DNA of 64,000 nucleotides from Epiperipatus broadwayi. Taxonomy: Eukaryota; Onychophora; Udeonychophora; Euonychophora; Peripatidae. Positions 1 to 9,814 of the stretch are shown here, in pieces (within the stretch, counting starts at the first letter, position 1; every line of letters begins with the position of its first letter). The translations under genes and the position numbers were made by a program. Under the pieces are notes generated by a model. The model had not been told where the DNA came from, did not search any database, and saw nothing but the letters and a program-made list of their open reading frames with translations. The stretch is taken from positions 74,501 to 138,500 of the forward strand of contig JAQFVV010012986.1 of the NCBI GenBank assembly GCA_028023455.1. Direction: 5' to 3'.

Positions 1-1732
1 GAGTGACAAAACTTATTAAGAAAAACATTTACAGTTGATATTTCTAATCTTCAGAAACCTTTCAATGAATTTCAATTAGAAATTGCAAATTGGTTTTAAG
101 TTTTAGTAGCTTTGAATCATGATACAGATTTGAATAAAATTAATAGGAAAATAAGTGATATGTTCTTTTAAAAATTGTAACAAAGATGGCTGGTAAAAAA
201 AAATCATCAATTGATCAAAATAAAATTTTTAATATGACTAGAGAATTTATGAAAAAAAAGGGAGCATAAGGATATATAAAATGATGCATTAAGAAAGATT
301 GAATATCTTGAATTTTATAACATGGTGCAAAAAGAATTGCTGATATAAGCAAGTATAATTGTGAACTAACAAAGAAAACTATAGAAGAAAATAAATGTCT
401 CAAGAGTGTAAAACCACAATTTGGTATATTAGTAGAAAACTTACATCTGCACTAAGAAGAAAAGGTAAAACTATTACTAAAAAGTGAAATGACATCATGA
501 AATGGGTAAAATAGTTTTATCAAGAATTATACAGTAATAAAAAACAAGTATCTCCTACATCTATTAATATTCTGAATTGCACAAAATTTAAAATGAAGAA
601 GTGAGACATGCAATTAAATTTATAGAAAAAGGAAAAACTCCAGGTAATGATAGAATTATAATCGATATATTAAAAGAAGCAAGTGAAGAAATAGAAAAAG
701 TTTTTGCTAAGTTATTTACCAAATGTCTAAATGTTAAAAATGTACAAGTAGATTAGAAGAATTCAGTATTAATTTTAATATTTTAAAAAGGTGAAAAGAA
801 ATATATTATAAATTATAGACCTATCATATTTTTATCGGTTTTATACAAAATTTTTACAATTCATCTACAGAAAACATTGGTTTTCAACCAAGCAAGAGAA
901 AAAGCTTGATATAAAAGTAGTTTTAGTACAGTAGACTATATCCAAGTATTGAGAGAATCTATTGAAAGGACAATGGATGTGAATGAGTTGCATTATCTTT
1001 TGGATGTGTAGATTATGAAAGGACATTTGATTATATAAGCATTTTTGAAGTGATTGAAGCATTGGATTGTCAAGGTAGGGACCCAGGATATTGTCATATT
1101 CTGAAGAATATTTATAAAAATGCAATAGCAATAATTACATTATGTAATGATACTAGAAAAGTTAACATTGAGAAGAGAGTATGAGAGGATGATTTCAACA
1201 GTGCTGCAGGAAGTAATTTGTGTTTTTAAATGGGATGCTAAAGGAATAAAAAATGGATCTTATTTAAGTGATTTAAATTTTACAGATGATATAGTTTTTT
1301 TTGCAAAGAATGCTTTAGAGCTTCAGGAAATGTTGCAAGAGTTATCAGATGAAAGTAAAAAAGTAAGACTAGAGGTATATGTTAAAAAGACTAAAGTAAT
1401 GTTCAAAGGATTTCTCAAAAATAAAAATAAAGATTTATTATGATGAGTTAGAAGGAATTAATAACTACCAGTACCATGTTCAGATTACTATTACAGATAT
1501 AAACATAATTGATGGAATTAAGCATAGAATAAACTTGGTTGGAGTGCTTTTGGAAGGATTAATTTAATATTAAAAAGAAATAACCCTATATGTTTAAAAA
1601 AAATGTTCTTTACTAAATTAGTCTTACGAATTCTTAGTTGTGGACCTGCGACTTGTACACTTAATAGAAGAGCAATTCAGAGATTACTCAAAGAAATATA
1701 GAGGGGTGCATGTTAGGAGTAGCAAGGTGAGA
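1..1732 (+). pseudogene. RTE-type non-LTR retrotransposon relic (ORF2, linker to RT thumb)
   Basis: This is a decayed reverse-transcriptase ORF read on the plus strand with many stops and frameshifts. Conceptual translation gives, in order, a linker after the endonuclease (1-480), then near 595-680 the segment EVRHAIKFIEKGKTPGND, then INYRPIIFLSVLYKIFT (about 810-860), then an intact FTDD catalytic box near 1285, then ESKKV...VKKTKVM near 1350-1400, and finally the post-RT region near 1500-1700. This order and wording match the RTE clade of LINEs. The endonuclease lies outside the window, so the copy is cut by the window edge. The relic stops where the opposite-strand Penelope relic starts. 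It is an inactive fossil copy, and a related fragment lies at 53812-53995. Confidence 0.8.
1147..1443 (+). pseudogene. RTE reverse transcriptase palm fragment with FTDD box
   Basis: This 98-codon open stretch lies inside the RTE relic. It holds LNFTDDIVFFAKNALELQ followed by KKVRLEVYVKKTKV, which are the palm catalytic box and the helix after it in RTE-type reverse transcriptases. Both catalytic aspartates are kept, although A of the usual FADD is T here. The first Met is not a true start, because homology continues upstream in another frame. It is the best preserved piece of the element and has no sign of being expressed on its own. Confidence 0.75.
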
Positions 1733-2290
1733 TTACTTTTGTTGTGAATCTACATGAATAATTTTTCTTAATTTATGTTTTTTAATAAAATGTTTTAAAG
1801 TAATTTTATTATCATTATCTATATTAATTTCAATATCTAAATATTTAATCCTGTCTTCAAATTCTACTTTAGTAAATTTAATTTTATATATATTATTATT
1901 AAATTCATTATAAATATTATTCATTATTCTTTTATTACCACTAATTAAAATATCATTAACATATCTAGAGTAATGTATCATTTTTTTGACCAATTACCCT
2001 TTTTTTTAATTACAATATTTTCTAATTCATTTATAAATATTGATGATATTAAGCCACTAGTTGCACAACCCATCCCTCATTTACATTCCAAAATCCATTA
2101 TTATATTTAAAATATAAATTATTGTGTATTAATTTTAAACCCTCTTCAATAATATTTATTATGTTTATATCATTTATATATTTGCTTAATTTTTTTATTA
2201 ATATATCTATACTTTTAAGTCTTGGAATATTTGGATACATTTTTTTAATATCCATTGGAAAAATACTTTGATTCCTATTTAATTTTATAC

Positions 2291-2301
2291 TATTTAATTT
2301 A
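2291..2301 (+). repeat. Target-site duplication, left copy (A1)
   Basis: The sequence tatttaattta is repeated exactly at 3119-3129, on either side of foldback A1. One copy belongs to the Penelope coding sequence (IAKLN reading on the minus strand), which shows that the duplication arose by insertion. Confidence 0.85.
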
Positions 2302-2450
2302 ACTGAAACCCACAGGCTTATTATATACCTGTGTTTATATATGTAATATATAGGCTATATGAGCACAGACTTTCACATGACCCACCACTCTCCACACTAT
2401 CTCATAACACTGATATATTTGAACAAATATATGTTGAAAAGATAAATAAT

Positions 2451-2497
2451 CACCAATATACGTATTTCATGCTAAACCAGCAATCATCAGTTGGTCC
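2451..2497 (-). ncRNA. Hammerhead ribozyme-like motif, family A (A1 left arm)
   Basis: On the minus strand: ACCAA, then CTGATGA, then hairpin TGCT-ggttt-AGCA, then GAAA, then a palindromic helix III (ATACGTAT), a putative A at position 17, and TTGGT, which pairs perfectly with ACCAA to close helix I. All core residues of a type-I minimal hammerhead are present. The helix II closing pair is T/T rather than the usual G-C, so activity could be low. Confidence 0.6.
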
Positions 2498-2963
2498 AGA
2501 TTACCATCTCCACCCATATATGCTATAAGTGCTCAGATATATATTAAGATAGCCAATCCTCATACTTTAATGGACAGGCTTCACTCTACTCCACACTCCA
2601 ACTCTTCAACCATCCATCCAATTGAAAATCTGATGATGGAATGCTCAAAGGCCACCCTGAGGCTGAGATTCATGTCACACCCATGTTGACCTAAGGTCAA
2701 TTTGACCCCTCATGTACAGGATGTAATTAAATGGATTATGTCCTGTACATGAGGGGTCAGATTGCCTTAGGTCAACATGGGTGTGACATGAATTTTGGCC
2801 TCAGGGTGGCCTTTGAGCATTCCATCATCAGATTTTCAATTGGATGGATGGTTGAAGAGTTGGAGTGTGGAGTAGATTGAAGCCTGTCCATCAAAGTATG
2901 AAGATTGTCTATCTTAATATATATCTGAGCACTTATAGCATATATGGGTGGAGATGGTAATCT

Positions 2964-3010
2964 GGACCAACTGATGATTGCTGTTTTAGCATGAAACATG
3001 TATATTAGTG
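2964..3010 (+). ncRNA. Hammerhead ribozyme-like motif, family A (A1 right arm)
   Basis: Plus-strand partner of the motif in the left arm. Core CTGATGA and GAAA are intact and helix II is TGCT/AGCA. Helix III has changed to ACATGTAT and helix I has a mismatch (ACCAA against TTAGT). It is probably weaker than the left-arm copy. Confidence 0.5.
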
Positions 3011-3118
3011 ATTATTTATCTTTTTAACATATATGTGTTCAAGTGTATCAGTGTTATGAGATAGTGTAGAGAGTGGTGGGTGATGTGAAAGTCTGTGCTC
3101 ATATACCTATATATTACA

Positions 3119-3129
3119 TATTTAATTTA
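3119..3129 (+). repeat. Target-site duplication, right copy (A1)
   Basis: Exact copy of 2291-2301 (tatttaattta). An 11-bp duplication is longer than most DNA transposons make, apart from Mutator-like ones, and also fits variable-length target-primed insertion. Confidence 0.85.
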
Positions 3130-3649
3130 GCAATAATATAATCTGTATTCTTTATAGAATATTCACCTTGTCCTAAAATTATATATTTATAAAACTTTTG
3201 TAAAACAAAATTGCTAAAGTTAAACAACAGACTCAATGGTTTATTATTTTTATGAGTTTTAATCTTTGTAAAAATATATGGATTTTCATAAGGAGGATAC
3301 AATACTTTATATTCATTTATATCTATAATTTTATAATCTTTTATTTTATTAATTAATTTTAAATATTTATTTTCTATCCCTGTAGTAGGATCTTTTAATG
3401 ATTTATTATATCCTTCTTTATTTATTTCATCTTCTATTCTGTCAATATAATCCTTATAATACATGGCAACAAATCTATTCCCTTTATCTTCTTTACAAAT
3501 AGTAATCCTTTCATAATCACAGATCATCTTAATATTATTAACAATACTCCTATACTTATGGTTATACATTGTTGTTTTTTCATTACATTAGTAATTAGCT
3601 TGTTTATCATTAATTTTTCAAACTCATTCCCTCTCCACATCTAAATTTA

Positions 3650-4735
3650 TATCTAAACCAGCAACCCTTTATTTATTTCTTACATCATGTCCATTCTTAA
3701 TCTTCTTTTTGATAATACTGTGATTTAAAATCCTACCCCCCTTTATAAGTTTCCTGAACTATAATATTTTTTATAAATCAAACCCCCTAATGATTCACTT
3801 CCTTGTTTTGCTAAGTGCAATCCATCTTTACTATATAACTCTCTCTTACTAATAAAAAACTCCCACACATCCACAAACATAACATTATTTTTCTTGTATA
3901 ATTTTTCAATCTCTCATTTATAGAACATGAATTATCTAACTTAGATTTATGGTCGAATTTTGATAGTAATCCAATTATTCTTACTCTTCATTTAATTATT
4001 CAAATTACTAATCAATTCTTTGTACTCATCCATTATTCTCTCTGATGGCTCTGACAAATTATTTATCTTTACCATAACATAAACATTACTACTTCCTTGT
4101 TTCTTTACCTTATCTATAACATCTCTAATTCTAGTTCCAGTCAAACATACTCTTACATACCTATTTCTATTTTTCTTTGCAATTACATCACCACATTTAG
4201 CAAATCTCCTATCAATACTGTCTAATAGTTTACTTTCCCTACTTCATCTGTAACATTTTCTTCCACCTTCTGGACTTCTTTATCTAGTTCTTCTTTATCA
4301 TTTTCATTCATTAATTCCCTGATCTGCTCACCCTTCATTTCTAATCATTTAATTTTACTTCTACATGCTTTACCTCTTTCTCTATCTTACTTATTCTCTA
4401 TCTAACTATCTCTATTGCACTATTTATTTTGTCAACCATATTTCTTGTCACTCCACTAAATACATACTCTATTCTATCTTCCTTAACTACATTTTCCTCC
4501 ATTTCTCCTGACTTTTTCTTTAAACTATCGCCACTTAGAAACCATTTTTTCATCTCTTTTATCACATTTATACACCTGTTACATCCTTCCTAATCTTATT
4601 TAAGCATTTCAAATGAAAAACTTTATCACAAACTGTATACTCTATCAAAGCACGCCTAATTTCCTTCTGATCATTATATATATACAATTACTATACAGAA
4701 ACAGAATCAGAATTAAAACCAATTCTTTTTTATGT
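3650..4735 (-). pseudogene. LINE ORF1 relic: PHD-like finger, charged linker and SGNH esterase
   Basis: Minus-strand translation, broken by several stops, shows three parts in order. Near 4685-4600 there is EYTVCDKVFHLKCLNK, which resembles the second half of a PHD finger. Near 4540-4260 there is a charged stretch rich in Glu, Lys and Ile that looks like a coiled coil. Near 4240-3770 there is an SGNH/GDSL-hydrolase-like domain with LLDSIDRRFAKCG (motif I, GDS reduced to LDS), VMVKINNLSEP (block III, GTND lost) and the C-terminal SKDGLHLAKQGSESLG (Asp-x-x-His pair kept). PHD plus esterase in ORF1 is known from CR1/L2-type LINEs. Whether it belongs to the LINE L family in this window cannot be told. 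The catalytic Ser context is degraded. Confidence 0.65.
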
Positions 4736-5035
4736 TGCACTTCAAGTATACAATAGTCGAATATGTTTAAAAATACATATATACAAGCAACAAAGATTAC
4801 AAATTATAAAATTATTATATAAAAGCCTTTTTCGGCAAATTATGTTTTTTTTTGCCCTTTTCAATATGTCTCCACGATTTAAAGCACATACAGCGACATC
4901 TATATCAATACATGAGAGAAGATAGATAAACAAATGGATATTTGACATGATCTATTATGGGATTTTTCCCCCTCAATTCTACTACAAAATTACTCTGTTA
5001 TATATATTGAATGGATATATATCCACATATATTAA

Positions 5036-5331
5036 TTAATTAACTATCCATTCTTTATCCATTAACCACTTATTATTTAACTTAATGGATGTTTTGTATA
5101 TATTCATACAGTTGTTTTTATTATACATGATGTAGTTTGTTTCATATATTTTACGTCTATTAACATTTTTAATATAATCAAGAACACTTATATTATCAAT
5201 ACAATTTATTTTATGTCCATACTGCAAATAATGAACATATAACGCAGATCTATCATCTTTCCTAGCAATAGCATCACTGTGTTCTTTAGCTCTTTCTCCC
5301 AATTGCTTTGACGTCTGGCCATAGTAAAATT
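5036..5331 (-). pseudogene. Penelope GIY-YIG endonuclease, left arm copy
   Basis: Minus-strand C-terminal domain reading YYGQTSKQLGERAKEH, then ALYVHYLQYGHKINC, then YIKNVNRRKIYETNYIMYN, and ending in WLMDKEWIVN before a stop. The conserved pieces are the YYG half of the GIY-YIG box, the Arg and His of ERAKEH, and the Glu-bearing RRKIYETNYI helix. Just upstream of YYG a stop (TAA) follows, marking where homology to the right arm ends. Without its RT it is a 5'-truncated fragment. It differs from the right arm by only a few residues (for example A versus T and S versus N near the Arg/His motif). Confidence 0.8.
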
Positions 5332-5334
5332 AGA

Positions 5335-5649
5335 TGTAATTTTTGTAATATGATTTACTATGGCCAGACGTCAAAGCAATTGGGAGAAAGAACTAAAGAA
5401 CACAATGATGCTATTGCTAGGAAAGATGATAGATCTGCGTTATATGTTCATTATTTGCAGTATGGACATAAAATAAATTGTATTGATAATATAAGTGTTC
5501 TTGATTATATTAAAAATGTTAATAGACGTAAAATATATGAAACAAACTACATCATGTATAATAAAAACAACTGTATGAATATATACAAAACATCCATTAA
5601 GTTAAATAATAAGTGGTTAATGGATAAAGAATGGATAGTTAATTAATTA
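5335..5649 (+). pseudogene. Penelope GIY-YIG endonuclease, right arm copy
   Basis: Plus-strand copy that extends eight residues further upstream than the left arm: CNFCNMIYYGQT precedes SKQLGERTKEHNDAIARK. The CxxC just before the GIY-YIG box is a feature of animal Penelope endonucleases. The frame stays open to WLMDKEWIVN and a stop. In the full element this nuclease nicks the target to prime reverse transcription. Here the RT is missing, so it is a fragment, although the domain itself is uninterrupted and recently inserted in appearance. Confidence 0.8.
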
Positions 5650-5928
5650 ATATATGTAGATATATATCCATTCAATATATATAACAGAGTAATTTTGTAG
5701 TAGAATTGAGGGGGAAAAATCCCATAATAGATCATGTCAAATATCCATTTGTTTATCTATCTTCTCTCATGTATTGATATAGATGTCGCTGTATGTGCTT
5801 TAAATCGTGGAGACATATTGAAAAGAGCAAAAAAACATAATTTGCCGAAAAAGGCTTTTATATAATAATTTTATAATTTGTAATCTTTGTTGCTTGTATA
5901 TATGTATTTTTAAACATATTTGACTATT

Positions 5929-6726
5929 ATATATACAATGTGGGAGACAAATGCAATCCATATTTTTCAATTCCCTTACTCTTTATTTAAATTTATGATT
6001 TTTCTATTACTCTTCAAACCTCTTTATACAAAAGGGAAAATCACACTACAGAAATATTATTCATTATTGGATAATCTCCAGTCTAATGAATGACTAATAA
6101 AAATTATTAGTTACCTCTTTATGTTAGTTATTATATTAATTTATCCCATTATTGATTAATTGTATAAAATTTTTGAAAGAATGGGAAGTAATTTTTTACA
6201 TACATAATTTTTTTCCGTTATTATTAGAATTTGTCCCTAGGCCTAATAGTTGGGAACGTTTTATTTAATTATGAAAAAAATACTTAGATTTAACTCTTAT
6301 TTAGATTTTTGTTTGTTCAAGTAAACTATGATTAGCAAATTTGAATTACCGTGTCCAACTTTTTTTTTATATTGCGATTTTTTTATTGTGCTACATTTTT
6401 TATCTTTCTTTTTTTTTTTTAAATTAAAATCAATTAATTGGCTGATCACTGACCCGTTTCTATAAGCTTAATAAGAAAATGTACACCTGATATTACTTAT
6501 GGTGATACCTCGCACTTCCTTTACGTCAAAAACTTTGAAATAATAAGAATGATCGATGGCTCATTAACAACTCTTCTTAGTTTTTTTAAAGAAGTTTGTT
6601 TGACAGTTTATTTATATTGCATTTTAAAAATAGACATAAAAAATATCAAAAATGTTTAGAATAAAAAATCAAAAATATGAAAATATTAAATAATTTTTAA
6701 GACTTATAAATGAATAATCGAATGAT
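5929..6726. other. AT-rich stretch, nothing recognised
   Basis: About 800 bp of AT-rich DNA with T-runs near 6360-6420. No frame shows motifs, and no repeat shared with the rest of the window was seen. Confidence 0.5.
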
Positions 6727-7170
6727 TTGTCGCTAGAGGGCAAAGTTCCGGTACCAGATAGGCGTATAGGAGGTAGTTTATTTGTAGTTACACAACTTAT
6801 AGATATGAATAGAAATTCAGGTAGACAGTTATATATGAGTTTTATAGATATAGAGAAGGCATATGATAGAGTGAATAGAAATAGATTATGGATAAGTTTA
6901 GCAAATATGGGAATGGATGAAGCTTTAGTGGGTGTTATTAAGAAATTATATGAAAATAATTACTATACATATCAATTAGAGGATATAGAATCAGTTAAAG
7001 TTAAAAATGGGGTGGGACTGAGGCAAGGATGCCCTATGTCACCTATTTTGTTTGTGCTGTATTTGAGTGAAATGGAGAGAGCAATAGAAAGACTAGGAAG
7101 AGGGATAGAGATACCATTAACAGGTAGCAAGAGAGTATATACATTGTCCGGTCTTTTTTTTTTTTTGTGA
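6727..7170 (+). pseudogene. LINE L reverse transcriptase, fingers and palm
   Basis: The open frame starts after the 5' truncation point and reads through RRIGGSLFVVTQLIDMNRN, MSFIDIEKAYDRVNRNRLW (palm block with the first catalytic Asp region) and GLRQGCPMSPILFVLYLSEM (the classic block between the catalytic parts). It ends in a T-run (7154-7166) that shifts the frame just before the second catalytic box. In the correct frame that box reads FVND instead of FADD, so an essential Asp is replaced. Copy 2 at 17.8 kb keeps FADD. The Met at the start is not a native start. Confidence 0.8.
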
Positions 7171-7183
7171 ATGATGTCTTTTT

Positions 7184-7456
7184 GTGTGCAGAAAGAAGAG
7201 AAGATATGGAAGTTATGCTGAGGACATGCACATGGTGAGTAAAGATATGGGGATTAAATTTAGTGAAGAAAAATCTATAATGATGGTGAATACTGGGGAA
7301 AGAGAAGACAAAGATTTCTTATTGGGGGATATAAAGTTAAGTGTGATGAATAGATATGGTTATTTGGGAATCATCTTGAGTAATAAGAAAAATTGCTTGG
7401 ATGAATGGGAGAACAAATTGATAAATGAAGCAAAGAAAAGAAAAGAAAGGGATTGA
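7184..7456 (+). pseudogene. LINE L RT thumb-side segment
   Basis: After the frameshift the homologous frame continues with DMGIKFSEEKSIMMVN and RYGYLGIILSNKKNC, the usual block after the catalytic box of LINE RTs, and then WENKLINEAKKR. The first ~18 codons of this open stretch are out of frame with the family. The real reading there is LCAERREDMEVMLRTC in another frame. The same segment begins the truncated third copy at 35093. Confidence 0.7.
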
Positions 7457-7953
7457 TAAAGAAATTAACAGTGTTTTCATATAATAAATATGATGTAGCT
7501 AGAATTGTATGGAAGGGAGTGGCAGTAGCAGGGTTAACATACGGCAATGATGCATTATGTGTTAGTAAAGGGGTATTATATTGTTTAGAAAAAGTACAAA
7601 GGAAAGTAGGAAGACATGCATTAGATGCTGAGGAGTGGACAGCAAAAGAGGCAATTCAAGGACAAATGGGATGGTCAAGTTTTTATATGAGGGATGCAAA
7701 AAGCAAATTGAAAATGTCCGGTAGATTGCAGTTTATGGATAATAAAAGAATAGCCAAAATAGTATTTAATTGGGTTGCAAGTAAAGGGCAGGCAACAAGA
7801 TGGGTGAGAAAGGTAATGCGGTATGCATACTTGTACAAAAGATGGGATGATTGTGTTAAGAGGATTGTTGAGTGTTATAGTGGGAAGGAGTGGGATAGAA
7901 GAATAGATGCATTAATAAAGAATAGGGAGTTGGAGAACAAGTATGGAGAGTAA
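7453..7953 (+). pseudogene. LINE L post-RT connecting region
   Basis: A 166-codon stretch downstream of the RT. It includes VAGLTYGNDALCV, LEKVQRKVGRHALDA and MGWSSFYMRDAKSKLKM, typical of the region between RT and the terminal zinc knuckle in LINEs. It overlaps the next segment by 11 bases in a different frame, because a stop interrupts the ancestral reading. Copy 3 repeats 7400-8480 with about 90 percent identity as judged by eye. Confidence 0.7.
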
Positions 7954-8337
7954 AACAAGTTTAAATATATATAAAAATAAACGGAACATTGGGTGTGAGT
8001 CAATTTATGATAATAGTAAGGAAAGTAGTTTATTGTTTAAGGCTCGAACGGGATCTTTAGCAACAAGGGAATATACACGAAAATGGAAAAATATGGGTGA
8101 TTTGGTCTGCAAGTTGTGTAAGGAAGGCATAGAAAATATTAGGCATCTGTTACTCCAATGTAAATGTTTGGAAGCAGAAAGGGTACAAATAATGAAGTTA
8201 TGGAAGGTTAAATATGAACAAAGTGATTATACAGAAAGTGAGTTATTGGTTTTTATGCTAGGTTTGGGAAAAATAAGGGGGATTTAAATATGAAGGTCAT
8301 GGAGTTGACAAAGATTATGTTGTGGAAATGGGATTGA
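7943..8337 (+). pseudogene. LINE L C-terminal CCHC zinc knuckle
   Basis: Contains LVCKLCKEGIENIRHLLLQC, that is C-x2-C-x8-H-x4-C, the nucleic-acid binding knuckle at the end of many LINE ORF2 proteins. A frame break after LGLGK (8270) separates it from the last residues KIMLWKW. All four metal ligands are present here and also in copies 2 and 3. Confidence 0.75.
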
Positions 8338-8480
8338 GCAGATTATGGGAAAACTTAGGCTGGACAATGGAAAAGGAAGGTAAAGTGGCTAACAGGTTTC
8401 TCTGAGCATAGCTGCTGAGAGATTCCTGACTCTGTTTAGGGAGAAGTCACAGTACATCACATCACCTGAAATGGCACAGT

Positions 8481-8980
8481 GAGCTTCAATTCAAGAAACT
8501 TTATCTATCTTTAGCTCCCAAATCCATCACTTTATCATTGTGAAAAATTGCACAGAACAAATATATCAATAAAGAAACTGTATTAGAAAGTAATACAAAT
8601 GACAATGATTTACAATATCAGGAAAATATTTAATTACCACACTCAAAGACCTGAAGTTCAAGTCCAGAATTGAGCTAAAATATATATATATGTATTCAGA
8701 TTGCTAAGTTTGGGTAGTTAGATCACAGACAGCTAAGTAATTGTTCAACACTGGTTAGTTAATAATATCTAAATTTAAACTGTTTGGATCAAATGATCAT
8801 AAAAGGGAAACATTGTAATATGTAATATTCACCAATTATAAAGAAAGACTCATATAGTCAACAGATGCTGATAATATGATTTACTTTTATTTTTAAGTAA
8901 TGATAATAATTTGAATATATAATATTAGAATACAAGTATAATTTTAACATACTTGGAAATTAGATGCAATTATTAGATTT
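8481..8980. other. AT-rich stretch with possible SINE remnant
   Basis: Mostly unassigned. On the minus strand, 8488-8560 weakly resembles the start of SINE family D (CAATGATAAAGTG near the A-box position). A short (TA)n run lies at 8680-8692. Confidence 0.3.
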
Positions 8981-9540
8981 AAACACAGACTTTCAAGCAC
9001 CCCTCAGCCATTGACTCTTTATCATACAAACGATACACATGCACACAAACACATAAAAAATACATCTTATTTCCTAATATATTACATTATATTTTAATAT
9101 TACAGATTTGGCCTATATCTTGCCCATCCTTCTTCTGTATTTAAATTGACAAAATCCTATACATGAGGAGTTAGAATGATTTAAGGTCAACATGAGCATT
9201 ATAATAATATTGGCATCAACAAAAGATTTGGGCAACCCGTCATTGGATTTTCAATGGTATGGATGGCTGGGGAGCTGGAGGGTGGGGTCAATTAGGCCTG
9301 TCCATTGAAATTTGAAGATTTGCTATCTTAATATAAACCAAACACTGAATATATATAAGTGTGGAAGATAATGATCTGGACCAATTGGTGAGTGCTGGTT
9401 AAGCATGAAATATCTATATTGGAAAACATTTATATTTTTTGCATGTGTGTGGTCATGTGTATCAGTTGTATGAGATAGAGTCAGTGACTGAGGGTTGCTT
9501 AAACATCTATGTTCAAATCCACTTTAGTTACAAAAATTTG
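8981..9540. mobile_element. Foldback element A3 (degenerate family A)
   Basis: The right arm 9160-9540 (plus) is a full-length but diverged family A unit. The left arm is only about 85 bp (8981-9070, minus) and covers the tRNA-like outer end. The left arm stops close to the position equivalent to the hammerhead cleavage site. Between the arms is about 90 bp of AT-rich filler. The outer ends resemble each other as inverted repeats (cagactttcaagcacccctcagcca and its counterpart near 9500). Confidence 0.7.
9378..9423 (+). ncRNA. Decayed hammerhead motif, family A (A3)
   Basis: Same layout as in A1, with CCAA/TTGG helix I, GTGCT hairpin and GAAA. The core CTGATGA reads TTGGTGA, so two invariant bases are lost and the copy should be inactive. 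Confidence 0.45.
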
Positions 9541-9707
9541 AATAGCTTATTGCTAGGAATGCATATGAAAATTCACATCAAGTTACAATTAAGAATAAAA
9601 TTGTTATAGTAATGGTATGATTATTATATAAAAACTATTTATAAAGACAACTTTCCCCCAGTTATAACAAGAAACTCAGAGAAATAGCAAATAGTTTAGT
9701 GTAAGTT

Positions 9708-9811
9708 TCTCAAAAAATATTTAAGCACCAGAAGTAGAAAATTAACCATTCATTCAGAAACTCCTAATTTTTGAGTCTGCTTCTCTACCATTATGCTAAA
9801 CTAAACAGAAG
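9708..9811 (-). mobile_element. SINE family D copy 1
   Basis: Minus strand carries GCATAATGGTAGAG followed by AGCAGACTC, then the conserved downstream GGTGCTTAAA. It is a diverged copy of a tRNA(Gln/Glu-like) SINE seen also at 10381, 13227, 16061, 29377 and 58200. Confidence 0.45.
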
Positions 9812-9814
9812 AGA

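Larger units (their letters stand above)
2302..3118. mobile_element. Foldback element A1 (family A head-to-head dimer)
   Basis: An 817-bp insertion made of two inverted copies of one ~400-bp unit. The left arm is minus and the right arm plus, with the centre at about 2706-2744 around a short AT spacer. The arms are nearly identical. The left end carries about 36 extra bases with a small hairpin (cacagg...cctgtg) that the right end lacks. Each arm contains a hammerhead-like motif and, near its outer end, a tRNA-like stretch ending in a B-box-like sequence. The insertion is flanked by an 11-bp duplication, and removing it restores the Penelope reading frame, so the boundaries are well supported. 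It has no coding capacity. Confidence 0.85.
1733..3575 (-). pseudogene. Penelope-like element reverse transcriptase, split by insertion
   Basis: Read on the minus strand, three blocks line up with Penelope-type reverse transcriptases. Block 1 (3569-3119) has ITICKEDKGNRFVAM and IFTKIKTHKNNKP. Block 2 (2301-2049) has MDIKKMYPNIP and YFKYNNGFW. Block 3 (1993-1733) has HYSRYVNDILISG, KYLDIEI and a terminal HVDSQQ. Blocks 1 and 2 join in the same frame when the foldback at 2302-3118 and one 11-bp duplication are removed. A frameshift separates blocks 2 and 3 near 2060. The catalytic YVDD box reads YVND, so one metal-binding aspartate is lost. The GIY-YIG end expected beyond 1733 is absent, so the copy is 3'-truncated where it meets the RTE relic. 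Confidence 0.8.
4752..5928. repeat. Head-to-head palindrome of two Penelope 3' ends
   Basis: The arms 4752-5328 (minus) and 5354-5928 (plus) are near-perfect reverse complements of about 576 bp around a 25-bp spacer. Each arm holds the C-terminal GIY-YIG endonuclease of a Penelope-like element followed by about 290 bp of non-coding 3' sequence, so the two 3' ends point outwards. No clear flanking duplication was found. The left edge abuts the LINE ORF1 relic. Penelope elements are known for inverted or direct partial copies at insertion sites, and this copy fits that habit. Confidence 0.85.
6727..8480 (+). mobile_element. LINE L copy 1: 5'-truncated non-LTR retrotransposon
   Basis: A 1.75-kb 5'-truncated LINE with RT, connecting region, CCHC tail and 3' UTR. 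The 3' end (8330-8480) is shared with copies at 16255-16390 (minus) and 36047-36165 (plus) and finishes in short CATCA-like repeats. Four frame breaks make it dead. Clade cannot be fixed by eye: the AP-endonuclease seen in copy 2, RT motif GLRQGCPMSP and the CxxC-x8-H-x4-C tail fit the broad Jockey/I/R1-like LINEs. No target-site duplication was found. Confidence 0.85.

Noticed and set aside
215-403. Short minus-strand open frame
   Set aside because: Antisense to the RTE relic and hydrophobic by AT-rich composition alone.
2331-2999. Open frames at 2331-2528 (plus) and 2772-2999 (minus), also 63329-63703 (minus)
   Set aside because: They read the non-coding arms of family A; similar short frames recur because the arms are repeats, and they lack codon bias or motifs.
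4742-4948. Minus-strand open frame in the Penelope palindrome 3' region
   Set aside because: Lies in the 3' non-coding part of the element; its counterpart in the other arm is not maintained as a protein.
8981-9540. Reading families A and B as ordinary terminal-inverted-repeat DNA transposons
   Set aside because: Monomeric (A6) and direct tandem (B5, B6) copies and unequal ends do not fit that model, although an 11-bp TSD in A1 and A2 keeps the Mutator-like option open for family A.
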